Below, in pieces: positions 45,422 to 54,243 of a stretch of 64,000 nt of DNA (within the stretch, counting starts at the first letter, position 1; each line of letters begins with the position of its first letter). A program made the position numbers and the translations under genes. The notes below the pieces were generated by a model. That model made no database searches, had not been told where the DNA came from, and worked only from the letters and a program-made list of their open reading frames with translations. Source of the stretch: Streptomyces sp. MA5143a (GTDB taxonomy: Bacteria; Actinomycetota; Actinomycetes; Streptomycetales; Streptomycetaceae); contig NZ_OLMK01000028.1 of the NCBI RefSeq assembly GCF_900290235.1, positions 124,001 through 188,000 of the forward strand, given 5' to 3'.

Positions 45422-47722
45422 TCACTTACGGGTGGGGCTCTCCGATGCCGTCGCGTCCTTCTTCAGGAAGCCCATGTCCTCGTAGACGGGGGTCTGGAAG
45501 CCGAAGGCGCCGGCGTTCGCCAGGTTGGGGCGGGCGGCGTAGAGCTGGGGGCGCTGGTAGAGGGGGATCGAGCCGGCCGCGGCCCAGATGCGGGCGTCGG
45601 CCTTGCGGATCAGGGAGCGGGTCTCGGACTCGTCGAGGGTGGAGATCGCCTGGTCGAAGAGCTGGTCGACCTGGTTGGTGCCGACCCGGGTGTAGTTCTG
45701 CTCCACGCTCAGGGAACCGTCGGCCGCGGGGACCGGCTTGGCGTAGATCGGGCGGGCGTCGGTGGCGGGGAACGCGGAGGTGGGCCACGAGTACAGGGCG
45801 AGGTCGTACTGCCCGTTGGCGATGTGGTCCTTGAAGTAGCTGTCGTCGGCGACCTTGGAGATCTGCGTGCGGATGCCGACCTGCTTCAGCATCACCGCGA
45901 TCCGCTCGCCGACGGTCCGCAGGGACTCGGTGCCCGGGCCCGACGGCAGGACGAAGCGGAGGCTGAGCGGCTTGCCGTTCTTGGCGAGCGGGGCCCGCGC
46001 GGCGTCGCCGGGCGCCCGCGTGCCGCGCGGGGCGTAGGCGCCGGGGGCGTTCTCCTTGCCGTCCCGGGCGAGGGGGCTGTCGTCGTCGGTCTCGTACGGC
46101 TTGTTGTCGTCGCCGACGACGTAGGTGTCCTCGTCGCCGGTCTTCTTCTCCGCCTTCTTGTCCGCCGCGTCGTCCGACTCCTTCTCGGACTTCTTCTCCG
46201 ACTTCTTCCCGGGCTTCTCCTCCTTCGACCCGGCCTCGGCCCCGGCGGCCTTCTCGGGCTCCCGGAGCGGGCCGCCCTCCTCCCAGCCGGCGTCGGCGAG
46301 GAGGGAGCGGGCCTCGTCGGTGTCCTGGCCGCCGAGGGCACCGCTGCTGTCGGCGTAGGCGGACTGGCCGGAGAGGGCGAGGTGGCTGCCGACCGGGACG
46401 GCGGGCAGGCCCAGCGGCTTCAGGACGAGGGCGGCGAGTTCCTCACGGTCGAGGGCGCGGGCCACCGCACGGCGGACGCGCTCGTCGGCGAGGGGGCCGT
46501 CGGCGCCGTTGAGAGCGAGCTGGGTGAAGGCCGGTTCGAGGGAGCGGCGCACCTCGAAACCGCTCAGGGCGGACTGCTGCGCGGTGTAGGCGGCGAGCGC
46601 CGCCCGCCGCTTCTTCCGGGCTCTGGTCTCCTTGTCGGCGGCCTTCTCGTCGGAGCCGTGCGCGATCGCCCAGGACCGCAGCGACCGCGCGGGCGTCAGT
46701 GCGGCGCCGGGCCCCTGGAGGAGGGTGCCGCCGACCCCGGCGAGGGGACCGCCGAGGCCCCGCGCCGCCCCCCGGACGTCCGGAGAGCCCTTCGGGGCGG
46801 CGGAGCCGCGGGGGCCCGCGGAGCCCTCGGGGCCCTGGGCCTCCTTGCCGGCCAGCATGACCCGCTGCGCCTGGGACGAGTCGATCTCGGCGATGTCCAC
46901 CTCGCCCTTGGCGAGCGCCTCGGCCCGCTTGTCGCGGGGGACGGCGCGCAGCACCAGTTCCGACAGCTTGGCCCGGCGACCCCACCAGCGGGGGTTGCGG
47001 GTGAGGGTGACCTTGTCGCCCTTGCGGTCGATGTCCTTGACGGCGAAGGGGCCGGCGGTGACGTTGAGCTTCTTTCGGGCGCCGTCGTTGAAGGCGTCGG
47101 GGGTGCCCGTCACCTGCTTGGGGTAGAGCGGGGAGAACAGCGACTTCCAGTCGGCGTAGGGGCGGGCGAAGGTGACGCGGACCTCCAGGTCGTCGCCGCC
47201 GCGCTCGACCTTTGCGATGCGCTCGTAGCCGGCGTTCCTGGCGGTCCAGTACGCGGAGTCCTTGCCGGACAGGGCCCGCCACTGGGCGACGAAGTCGGCG
47301 GCGCCGATCTCCCGGCCGTCGCTCCACACCGCCTGCTGGTTGAGCTTGTAGAGCACGACCTGCCGGGGTTCGCGTTCGACGATCTTCGCGGACTCCAGGT
47401 AGTCGGTGTCGACCTGGGGGCGTCCCCCGGCGTCGAGGCGGTACATCGACGGCAGGACGGCGTCGGCGACGCGCGCGCTGGTGGGGTCGGCGTCCGCCTG
47501 GAACGTGTTGAACGTCTCCGGTACGGCGTCCACGGCCCAGCGCAGGGTGCCGCCGTCGGCGATCCGGTCACGGGCGGCCGGCGCGATGTCGGGGCCGGCC
47601 GCCGGCCTGCCCGCGGGGTCCTCCTCGCCGCAGGCCGTGAGCAGGGGCGCCGCGAGCACACCCGCGGTCAGGAAGGCGACCGAGCGCATCACCGCACGTG
47701 GTCCGACGCCGTGGTGGGACAT
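45422..47722 (-). CDS. LpqW-like substrate-binding lipoprotein (family 5)
   Basis: 766 residues, longer than most SBP_bac_5 proteins. The lipobox Cys31 (LLTACGEE) is followed by the SBP domain (GTLRWAVDAVPETFNTFQADAD; VTLTRNPRWWGRRAKLSELVLRAV). Two insertions are unusual. One is a Gly/Pro/Ala collagen-like stretch (GPEGSAGPRGSAAPKGSP), the other an acidic/basic stretch of about 80 residues rich in Lys, Glu and Asp. No transporter genes accompany it. Adjacent typA and the similar position of M. tuberculosis lpqW (Rv1166), a regulator of cell-wall glycolipid synthesis, suggest an LpqW-like role. The ATG at 47720-47722 follows GGAGGTAGCAGTG. Confidence 0.8.
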   Translation of the reverse strand: MSHHGVGPRAVMRSVAFLTAGVLAAPLLTACGEEDPAGRPAAGPDIAPAARDRIADGGTLRWAVDAVPETFNTFQADADPTSARVADAVLPSMYRLDAGGRPQVDTDYLESAKIVEREPRQVVLYKLNQQAVWSDGREIGAADFVAQWRALSGKDSAYWTARNAGYERIAKVERGGDDLEVRVTFARPYADWKSLFSPLYPKQVTGTPDAFNDGARKKLNVTAGPFAVKDIDRKGDKVTLTRNPRWWGRRAKLSELVLRAVPRDKRAEALAKGEVDIAEIDSSQAQRVMLAGKEAQGPEGSAGPRGSAAPKGSPDVRGAARGLGGPLAGVGGTLLQGPGAALTPARSLRSWAIAHGSDEKAADKETRARKKRRAALAAYTAQQSALSGFEVRRSLEPAFTQLALNGADGPLADERVRRAVARALDREELAALVLKPLGLPAVPVGSHLALSGQSAYADSSGALGGQDTDEARSLLADAGWEEGGPLREPEKAAGAEAGSKEEKPGKKSEKKSEKESDDAADKKAEKKTGDEDTYVVGDDNKPYETDDDSPLARDGKENAPGAYAPRGTRAPGDAARAPLAKNGKPLSLRFVLPSGPGTESLRTVGERIAVMLKQVGIRTQISKVADDSYFKDHIANGQYDLALYSWPTSAFPATDARPIYAKPVPAADGSLSVEQNYTRVGTNQVDQLFDQAISTLDESETRSLIRKADARIWAAAGSIPLYQRPQLYAARPNLANAGAFGFQTPVYEDMGFLKKDATASESPTRK

Positions 47723-48061
47723 CACTGCTACCTCCGGAGGACCGCACCCTCCACCAGGAGGGCGTTATGATCACTTTTGGGTGCATATGGAGCTGATCAC
47801 ATCTACGGCCACACACTGAAGAGGAAGGGGTTCACCGACCGAGGGAGACACGGCGACGGGGAGCGAAAAGCCACTCGTGCGGCGCAATGCGCCGAAGGTG
47901 ATCCCCGGCGCACACCGAGCGCGCATGGGCGTGCGGAGGAGGCCCGCAATCCGCCAATCGATGCACATCCCTTCCCAGCGCAACGTGTGACGCGCAACAC
48001 TCGCAGGCGCATGAACGTTGCCGCCTCGGTCCTCGACGATCCGCGGAAGTGAGGGCAAGTC
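47723..48061. promoter_or_regulatory. 339-bp divergent region
   Basis: Between the LpqW-like gene (minus) and the coiled-coil protein/sdh operon (plus). Two TGATCA palindromes at 47768-47773 and 47794-47799 lie 45-77 bp before the lipoprotein start. The rest shows no confident promoter boxes and no gene. A short open frame from 47777 looks non-coding. Confidence 0.35.
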
Positions 48062-48352
48062 ATGTCCGTGCAAGATGAACTGACATCGGTCCAGCGCTGC
48101 CTCGACGACCTCTACCGGTCGGTGGGACGCCTGGAACAACAGATCGGCAGCGGTGGGCTCGACATGCGCCGTGTCCGCGCCGACGCCGATCACCTGCGCG
48201 AGAGTGTCGCGCTGCTGCGCGAGGGGGCCGTCGCCCGCTCGTCGACCAAGCACCCCGAACTCGTCCCCATCCCCGACACCCCGTACGACGACTCGCTGTG
48301 GACGGACTCGGACGACGAGGGACTCGGCGCCCGCGACCGCCGCGCCCCCTGA
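48062..48352 (+). CDS. Small coiled-coil protein preceding sdh
   Basis: A 96-residue acidic protein with an N-terminal heptad stretch (SVQDELTSVQRCLDDLYRSVGRLEQQI) and an acidic C-terminal tail (TPYDDSLWTDSDDEGLG). It has no known domain. It is 60 bp upstream of sdhC, same direction; possible roles include assembly or regulation of the dehydrogenase, but that is only location. The ATG is preceded by GTGAGGGCAAGTC. Confidence 0.6.
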   Translation: MSVQDELTSVQRCLDDLYRSVGRLEQQIGSGGLDMRRVRADADHLRESVALLREGAVARSSTKHPELVPIPDTPYDDSLWTDSDDEGLGARDRRAP

Positions 48353-48412
48353 CCCCGAGCACCCGGCACGCCGAGCGCCCGACAACCGAGAAGAACCGAC
48401 CGGGAGTCCCCG

Positions 48413-49249
48413 TTGGCCACTGGTACGGAACCGCCAGGCACAGAACCCCATCCCCAGCGCGGCGGCGTGCACAGCGGTACACGCGCCGCGATCACCGCAC
48501 CGCACTTACGGACCGACCGCTGGTGGCTGGCCCCGGCCGGCACCGCGGCCGGTCTGCTCGCCTTCATCGTGTACTCGACATGGCGGGCCTTCTCTGACGC
48601 GCACTACTACGCGGCCCCCTATGTCTCGCCGTTCTACTCCCCGTGTCTGGCGGAGCGCTGCGAGCCGATGCACGCGGGCCCCAACTGGGAGATCTTCGGC
48701 ACCTGGTGGGGCGTCTCACCGGCGATCATCATCCTGATCTTCCCGCTGGGCTTCCGCCTGACCTGCTACTACTACCGCAAGGCCTACTACCGCGGCTTCT
48801 GGGCGTCCCCGCCCGCCTGCGCGGTGGCCGAGCCGCACAAGAAGTACACCGGTGAGACCCGCTTCCCGCTGATCCTGCAGAACATCCACCGCTACTTCTT
48901 CTACGCCGCGATCGTCGTCGCCGGGATCCTGACGTACGACACCGTCCTCGCGTTCCGCGACGAGAACTACGAGTGGGGCCACATGGGCCTCGGCACGCTC
49001 GTCTTCCTGATCAACATCGTGCTGATCTGGGCCTACACGATCTCCTGCCACTCGTGCCGGCACATCGTCGGCGGCAAGCTCAAGCACTTCTCCAAGCATC
49101 CCGTGCGGTACCGGATGTGGCAGTGGGTCGGCAGGCTCAACGCACGCCACATGCAACTGGCCTGGGCGTCCTTGGTGAGCGTGGCGCTCGCCGACTTCTA
49201 CGTGTACCTGCTCGCGTCCGGCGCGTTCGACGACCCGACCCTCTTCTGA
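48413..49249 (+). CDS. sdhC: Succinate dehydrogenase membrane subunit (Sdh1 type)
   Basis: A 278-residue cytochrome-b-like membrane anchor with five predicted helices (TM1 about 40-58, TM2 near 100, TM3 near 165, TM4 near 200, TM5 near 245). His-rich and Cys-containing segments (SCHSCRHIVGGKLKHFSKH) follow TM4. The large single anchor and the pairing with a 645-residue flavoprotein match M. tuberculosis Rv0249c rather than E. coli SdhC/D. Start is TTG (48413) with GGGAGTCCCC upstream. It carries electrons from succinate to quinone. Confidence 0.85.
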   Translation: MATGTEPPGTEPHPQRGGVHSGTRAAITAPHLRTDRWWLAPAGTAAGLLAFIVYSTWRAFSDAHYYAAPYVSPFYSPCLAERCEPMHAGPNWEIFGTWWGVSPAIIILIFPLGFRLTCYYYRKAYYRGFWASPPACAVAEPHKKYTGETRFPLILQNIHRYFFYAAIVVAGILTYDTVLAFRDENYEWGHMGLGTLVFLINIVLIWAYTISCHSCRHIVGGKLKHFSKHPVRYRMWQWVGRLNARHMQLAWASLVSVALADFYVYLLASGAFDDPTLF

Positions 49250-49267
49250 CGACAAAAGGTGCTTGAG

Positions 49268-51205
49268 ATGTCCGTGGTCGAACGACAGGAGTGGGACGTC
49301 GTCGTGGTCGGCGCCGGCGGAGCCGGGCTGCGCGCCGCGATCGAGGCCCGCGAACGGGGCGCCCGCACGGCGGTGATCTGCAAGTCGCTGTTCGGCAAGG
49401 CCCACACGGTGATGGCCGAGGGCGGCATCGCGGCCGCCATGGCCAACGTCAACTCCGGTGACAACTGGCAGGTCCACTTCCGCGACACCATGCGCGGCGG
49501 GAAGTTCCTCAACCAGTGGCGCATGGCCGAGCTGCACGCCCGCGAGGCCCCCGACCGGGTGTGGGAGCTGGAGACCTGGGGCGCGCTGTTCGACCGTACG
49601 AAGGACGGCCGGATCTCGCAGCGCAACTTCGGCGGCCACGAGTACCCGCGGCTCGCGCACGTCGGCGACCGCACGGGACTGGAGCTGATCCGCACGCTCC
49701 AGCAGAAGATCGTGGCGCTCCAGCAGGAGGACCACAAGGAGACCGGGGAGTACGAGTCCCGGCTGAAGGTCTTCCAGGAGTGCACGGTCACCCGGGTCCT
49801 CAAGGACGGCGGCCGTGTCTCCGGGGTCTTCGCCTACGAGCGCGAGTCGGGCCGTTTCTTCGTCCTCGAAGCGCCCGCCGTCGTCATCGCCACCGGTGGC
49901 ATCGGCAAGTCCTTCAAGGTGACGTCGAACTCGTGGGAGTACACGGGCGACGGGCACGCGCTGGCGCTGCTCGCGGGGGCGCCGCTGCTGAACATGGAGT
50001 TCGTGCAGTTCCATCCGACGGGCATGGTCTGGCCGCCGTCGGTGAAGGGCATCCTCGTCACCGAGTCGGTGCGCGGCGACGGCGGGGTCCTCAGGAACTC
50101 CGAGGGCAAGCGGTTCATGTTCGACTACATCCCGGACGTCTTCAAGGAGAAGTACGCGCAGTCCGAGGAGGAGGGCGACCGCTGGTACGAGGACCCCGAC
50201 CACAACCGGCGGCCCCCCGAGCTGCTCCCCCGTGACGAGGTGGCCCGCGCCATCAACGCGGAGGTGAAGGCGGGCCGGGGCTCCCCGCACGGCGGGGTCT
50301 TCCTGGATGTGTCGACCCGTATGCCGGCCGAGGTGATCCGCCGCCGACTGCCCTCGATGTACCACCAGTTCAAGGAGCTGGCCGACGTCGACATCACCGC
50401 GGAGGCCATGGAGGTCGGCCCCACCTGCCACTACGTGATGGGCGGCATCGCCGTCGAGTCGGACACGGCGGCGGCGCGCGGGGTGCCGGGGCTGTTCGCG
50501 GCCGGGGAGGTGGCCGGCGGGATGCACGGCTCCAACCGGCTGGGCGGCAACTCCCTGTCCGACCTGCTGGTGTTCGGCCGCCGGGCCGGGCTGCACGCGG
50601 CCGAGTACGCGACGGGCCTCGCCGGGGCACGGCCCCCGGTGGACGACGAGCAGGTCGACGCGGCCGCCGCCGAGGCGCTGCGCCCGTTCTCCGCCGAGGG
50701 CGAGGTCCGCCCCGAAGGGCAGCCGCCGGAGAACCCGTACACCCTGCACCAGGAGCTCCAGCAGGCCATGAACGACCTGGTCGGCATCATCCGCCGCGAG
50801 GGCGAGATGGAGCAGGCCCTTCAGAAGCTGGCCGATCTCCGGGTGCGGGCGCGCCGGGCCGGCGTCGAGGGACACCGGCAGTTCAACCCGGGCTGGCACC
50901 TCTCCCTGGACCTGCGGAACATGCTGCTGGTCAGCGAGTGCGTGGCGCGGGCCGCGCTGGAGCGCACCGAGTCGCGCGGCGGCCACACCCGCGAGGACCA
51001 CCCGGCGATGGACCGCGACTGGCGGCGGCTCAACCTGCTGTGCCGGCTCACCGACCCGACGGGCGGGCTCGCGGCCACCGACCCCGTCGCGGGCCAGATC
51101 TCCCTGACGCGGGAGACCACCGATCCCATCCGCCCGGACCTGCTCGCCCTCTTCGACAAGGAGGAGCTGGTCAAGTACCTCGCCGAAGAGGAGCTGTACG
51201 AGTGA
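49268..51205 (+). CDS. sdhA: Succinate dehydrogenase/fumarate reductase flavoprotein
   Basis: A 645-residue FAD subunit catalysing succinate-fumarate interconversion. The FAD fold VVGAGGAGLRAAIEARERG is N-terminal. Covalent FAD is expected at H46 in KAHTVMAEGGIAAAM. The active-site regions include GGHEYPRLAHVGDRTG, QFHPTGMVWPP, RGDGGVLRN and the CHYVMGGIAVES segment. Length and sequence match Rv0248c (Sdh1). The ATG follows AAAGGTGCTTGAG. It lies 18 bp after sdhC. Confidence 0.93.
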   Translation: MSVVERQEWDVVVVGAGGAGLRAAIEARERGARTAVICKSLFGKAHTVMAEGGIAAAMANVNSGDNWQVHFRDTMRGGKFLNQWRMAELHAREAPDRVWELETWGALFDRTKDGRISQRNFGGHEYPRLAHVGDRTGLELIRTLQQKIVALQQEDHKETGEYESRLKVFQECTVTRVLKDGGRVSGVFAYERESGRFFVLEAPAVVIATGGIGKSFKVTSNSWEYTGDGHALALLAGAPLLNMEFVQFHPTGMVWPPSVKGILVTESVRGDGGVLRNSEGKRFMFDYIPDVFKEKYAQSEEEGDRWYEDPDHNRRPPELLPRDEVARAINAEVKAGRGSPHGGVFLDVSTRMPAEVIRRRLPSMYHQFKELADVDITAEAMEVGPTCHYVMGGIAVESDTAAARGVPGLFAAGEVAGGMHGSNRLGGNSLSDLLVFGRRAGLHAAEYATGLAGARPPVDDEQVDAAAAEALRPFSAEGEVRPEGQPPENPYTLHQELQQAMNDLVGIIRREGEMEQALQKLADLRVRARRAGVEGHRQFNPGWHLSLDLRNMLLVSECVARAALERTESRGGHTREDHPAMDRDWRRLNLLCRLTDPTGGLAATDPVAGQISLTRETTDPIRPDLLALFDKEELVKYLAEEELYE

Positions 51206-51227
51206 GCAGCCACGAGGAGCCACGGTC

Positions 51228-52004
51228 ATGAGCGGCTACACGGCCCACTTCAGGGTGTGGCGGGGCGATGTCGGGGGCGGCGGCCTGGAGGACTTCAAGG
51301 TCGAGGTCAACGACGGCGAGGTGGTGCTGGACATCATCCACCGCCTCCAGGCGACGCAGGCCCCGGACCTCGCCGTCCGCTGGAACTGCAAGGCCGGCAA
51401 GTGCGGTTCGTGCTCGGCGGAGATCAACGGCCGTCCCCGGCTGATGTGCATGACCCGGATGTCGGTGTTCGAGCGGGACGAGACGATCACGGTCACTCCC
51501 CTGCGGGCCTTCCCCGTCGTACGGGACCTGGTGACGGACGTCGGCTTCAACTACCAGAAGGCGAGGGAGGTTCCGTCGTTCGTACCGCCGGAGGGCCTCG
51601 GCCCCGGTGAGTACCGGATGATGCAGGAGGACGTGGACCGTCCGCAGGAGTTCCGCAAGTGCATCGAGTGCTTCCTGTGCCAGGACACCTGCCATGTGGT
51701 CCGCGACCACGAGGAGAACAAGCCGGCGTTCGCGGGCCCCCGCTTCCTCATGCGCGTCGCCGAACTGGACATGCACCCGCTGGACGCGGCCGAGGACACC
51801 GGCCTGGACCGCAAGCGCACCGCGCAGGACGAGCACGGCCTCGGCTACTGCAACATCACCAAGTGCTGCACGGAGGTCTGCCCCGAGGGCATCCGGATCA
51901 CGGACAACGCGCTCATCCCGTTGAAGGAACGGGCCGTCGACCGCAAGTACGACCCGCTCGTCTGGCTCGGCTCGAAGATCAGGAGGCGCTCCCCGGCGGA
52001 CTGA
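51228..52004 (+). CDS. sdhB: Succinate dehydrogenase iron-sulfur subunit
   Basis: A 258-residue Fe-S subunit. The 2Fe-2S cluster is bound by C54, C59, C62 and C74 (NCKAGKCGSC ... LMC). Two more clusters use C145, C148, C151 and C155 (KCIECFLCQDTC) and C208, C213, C214 and C218 (CNITKCCTEVC). Electrons pass from FAD to the quinone pocket. It lies 22 bp downstream of sdhA and closes the operon. ATG at 51228 follows CGAGGAGCCACGGTC. Confidence 0.93.
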   Translation: MSGYTAHFRVWRGDVGGGGLEDFKVEVNDGEVVLDIIHRLQATQAPDLAVRWNCKAGKCGSCSAEINGRPRLMCMTRMSVFERDETITVTPLRAFPVVRDLVTDVGFNYQKAREVPSFVPPEGLGPGEYRMMQEDVDRPQEFRKCIECFLCQDTCHVVRDHEENKPAFAGPRFLMRVAELDMHPLDAAEDTGLDRKRTAQDEHGLGYCNITKCCTEVCPEGIRITDNALIPLKERAVDRKYDPLVWLGSKIRRRSPAD

Positions 52005-52113
52005 GCGCCCCCGCCCGGCGCCGCACCGCGACGCCGGGCGACCGGGCCGCGTCCGGGACGTCTTTGCCTCCTCCCGGTCGCGACCCGGCGGGTCCGGCCA
52101 TACGCTCCCAAAT

Positions 52114-54111
52114 GTGACGTCGCGTTCGAGGAGCAATCGATCGCGCGGCGCCACGTCGCACATAGGGGTGCGGGTGGCGCACGCCGCGTTCGGCGGGATG
52201 ACCGCCTTGGTCTGGCTGCTGCTGGCCCCGTTGACGGACTCGCCGGACACGGGCCACCGGACGCCCGCGGCGGCGGCCGCGTCCCCGGCGGTCGCCGAGT
52301 GGTCGGGAGGGTCCGTGGGGTCCGCGGACATCGGCCCGTCGCCGTTCCCGGTCGGCGCCCGGCGGGCCGTGGCCGTCGGCGCGGACGACGCGGCGCCCGC
52401 CGACGACGGGAGTTCGGCGACGGATCTGATCCTGCCGGTCGCGGTCGCCGCGGTGGTCGCCGGGTTCGCCGTGTACTCACTCGTCCGGCGCAAGCGGCGC
52501 GCGGCGCTGCGGACGACGACACCGGCCGGGACCTTCGAAGAGCATCTGCCCCCGCTGCCGGACCTGCACCGACGGGGCCGCCGTCTGCTGGTGGAGACGG
52601 ACGACTGCGTCCGTACCGGCGCCGAGGAACTCCGCTTCGCCGTCGCCCGGGCGGGCCCTCGGGCGGCCCAGCCCTTCACCGACGCCCTGACGGACGCGCG
52701 CCGCGAGGTCGAGGCGGCCTTCCGGCTCCGGCAGCGGCTCGACGACACCACCGGCACGCTGCCGCCGGACGAGGAGCGCGCCCTGCTGGAGGAGATCCTC
52801 GCCCGTTGCACGATGGCCCAGCGACGCCTCGACATCGCCGCCCCCGCCTTCGACCAGCTCCGGGCCCTGGAACGCGACGCGGTCCCGGCGCTACAGAGCG
52901 CGGAGGCCCGCTTCCGTGAGCTGACCGGCCGTACGGCGACGGCGGCCGCCACCCTCGCCGGGCTCCGCGAGCGCTACGCCCCCGACGTCGTCCTCCCCGT
53001 CACCGGTCACGCCGAACACGCCGAGGACCGGCTGGTGTTCGCGACGGCCGAGCTGAACCGGGCCCGCCAGTTCACCTACGCGGGTGACCCGCTCACCGCC
53101 GCCGTGCATCTGCGGGCCGCCGAGGGCGCCATCGACCAGGCGGACGTCCTCGTGACGGGGGTGGAGCGGCTCGCCGCGGAGCTGGCACGCGCCGCCGGCG
53201 CGACGAAACAGGGGGCGCCCCGTGAGGGCACGTACGCCGACCCCCTCGACACCCTCTGCCGAGAGGACCGCTGGCTGCTCCCGGCCCGCAGCGTGGTGGC
53301 CACCACGAGGGACTACGTCACGACGCACCGCGGAGCGGTGGGAGCAACGGCAAGAACCCGCCTGGCGGAAGCGGAGCGCTGCGCGGCCATCGCCGAGGCG
53401 GCGGCCCTCCGGGAAGGGCCGACCGGAGCGGAGGGGGCCGACGAGGTGGAGGGGGCCGAGGCGGACGGGGTCGACAGGGGCGAGGGGCCTGGGGCCGGAG
53501 GGGCCGAGACTTCCGGGGTCGACGCGGCCGAGCGGGCCGGGGCTGACGGGGCCGAGGGGGCCGAAGGGTCTGGGGCTGACGAGGCCTATCGGGCCGACGC
53601 GGTGGCGTCTCCGGGCGACGAGAGTGCCGGGGCGGGTGCGGCCGGCGAGGCAGCGCGCTCGGAGTACGGGACCGTCTCGGAGGGCGCGGCCGGGGAGGCG
53701 TCCTCCCCGGAGGAGGGGACCGCCGAGCAGGGCGCGGCCGGCCATGCGGTGGGCCTGGGTGACGGGACCGCCGAGGGGGGCGCGGCCGGGGAGGCGGCCG
53801 CCTCGGCTGACTGGACCGCCGAGGGAGACACGGCGCCCCAGGGCGATGAGACGGCCGCCGTGGAGACCACTGATGTCGAGAGTGCCCGGCGTGCCCACTC
53901 CCTTGCCCGGGAGGCGTGGCGGCTGGCCGAGCAGGACGTGCGGGAGTACGGCGAGCCGTACGAGGGGCCGGTCGGCGACGGGATGGCCGGGGCGCTGCTG
54001 GGCGGCGTCATCCTCGGGGACACCCGGGGCGGCGGCCGGATCACCCCACGGGGCCCGGCCTGCTTCGGCGGCACGGCGACCCGTGCCCGCAGGGCGGCGA
54101 CCCCGGGCTAG
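52114..54111 (+). CDS. Membrane protein with TPM-like coiled coil and C-terminal repeats
   Basis: 665 residues. Signal or anchor helix (GMTALVWLLLAPLTD), a second helix (DLILPVAVAAVVAGFAVYSLV), then a long helical, heptad-containing domain (LHRRGRRLLVETDDCVRTGAEELRFAVARA onward). A disordered Ala/Glu/Gly-rich section follows, with four 16-residue repeats at 53653-53844. It has a GTG start. I saw no catalytic motif, and the function is unknown. The coding is real despite low-complexity DNA: frame and codon bias hold throughout. It may be a cell-envelope scaffold. Confidence 0.6.
   Translation: MTSRSRSNRSRGATSHIGVRVAHAAFGGMTALVWLLLAPLTDSPDTGHRTPAAAAASPAVAEWSGGSVGSADIGPSPFPVGARRAVAVGADDAAPADDGSSATDLILPVAVAAVVAGFAVYSLVRRKRRAALRTTTPAGTFEEHLPPLPDLHRRGRRLLVETDDCVRTGAEELRFAVARAGPRAAQPFTDALTDARREVEAAFRLRQRLDDTTGTLPPDEERALLEEILARCTMAQRRLDIAAPAFDQLRALERDAVPALQSAEARFRELTGRTATAAATLAGLRERYAPDVVLPVTGHAEHAEDRLVFATAELNRARQFTYAGDPLTAAVHLRAAEGAIDQADVLVTGVERLAAELARAAGATKQGAPREGTYADPLDTLCREDRWLLPARSVVATTRDYVTTHRGAVGATARTRLAEAERCAAIAEAAALREGPTGAEGADEVEGAEADGVDRGEGPGAGGAETSGVDAAERAGADGAEGAEGSGADEAYRADAVASPGDESAGAGAAGEAARSEYGTVSEGAAGEASSPEEGTAEQGAAGHAVGLGDGTAEGGAAGEAAASADWTAEGDTAPQGDETAAVETTDVESARRAHSLAREAWRLAEQDVREYGEPYEGPVGDGMAGALLGGVILGDTRGGGRITPRGPACFGGTATRARRAATPG
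53653..53844 (+). repeat. Four tandem 48-bp repeats (16 residues each)
   Basis: ARSEYGTVSEGAAGEA, SSPEEGTAEQGAAGHA, VGLGDGTAEGGAAGEA and AASADWTAEGDTAPQG are read in register inside the gene at 52114. The DNA is shorter and more regular than the surrounding acidic stretch. Such repeats commonly change copy number between strains. Confidence 0.75.
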
Positions 54112-54243
54112 GTACAACGCCGCAGACGCGCGTGCCAAGCCCCGCGGCCCAGGCGTGATCCAAACGACAGGCCCTAGGTCGGCGTCGGCTCTCACGTGCC
54201 TCTGTCCTGCGGGCCCGTGGCCGAGCGGCGTGCCCCCTCTGCC

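Noticed and set aside
47777..48052. Plus-strand 91-residue frame before the coiled-coil gene
   Set aside because: No convincing ribosome site, unusual amino-acid content and overlap with the divergent promoter region.
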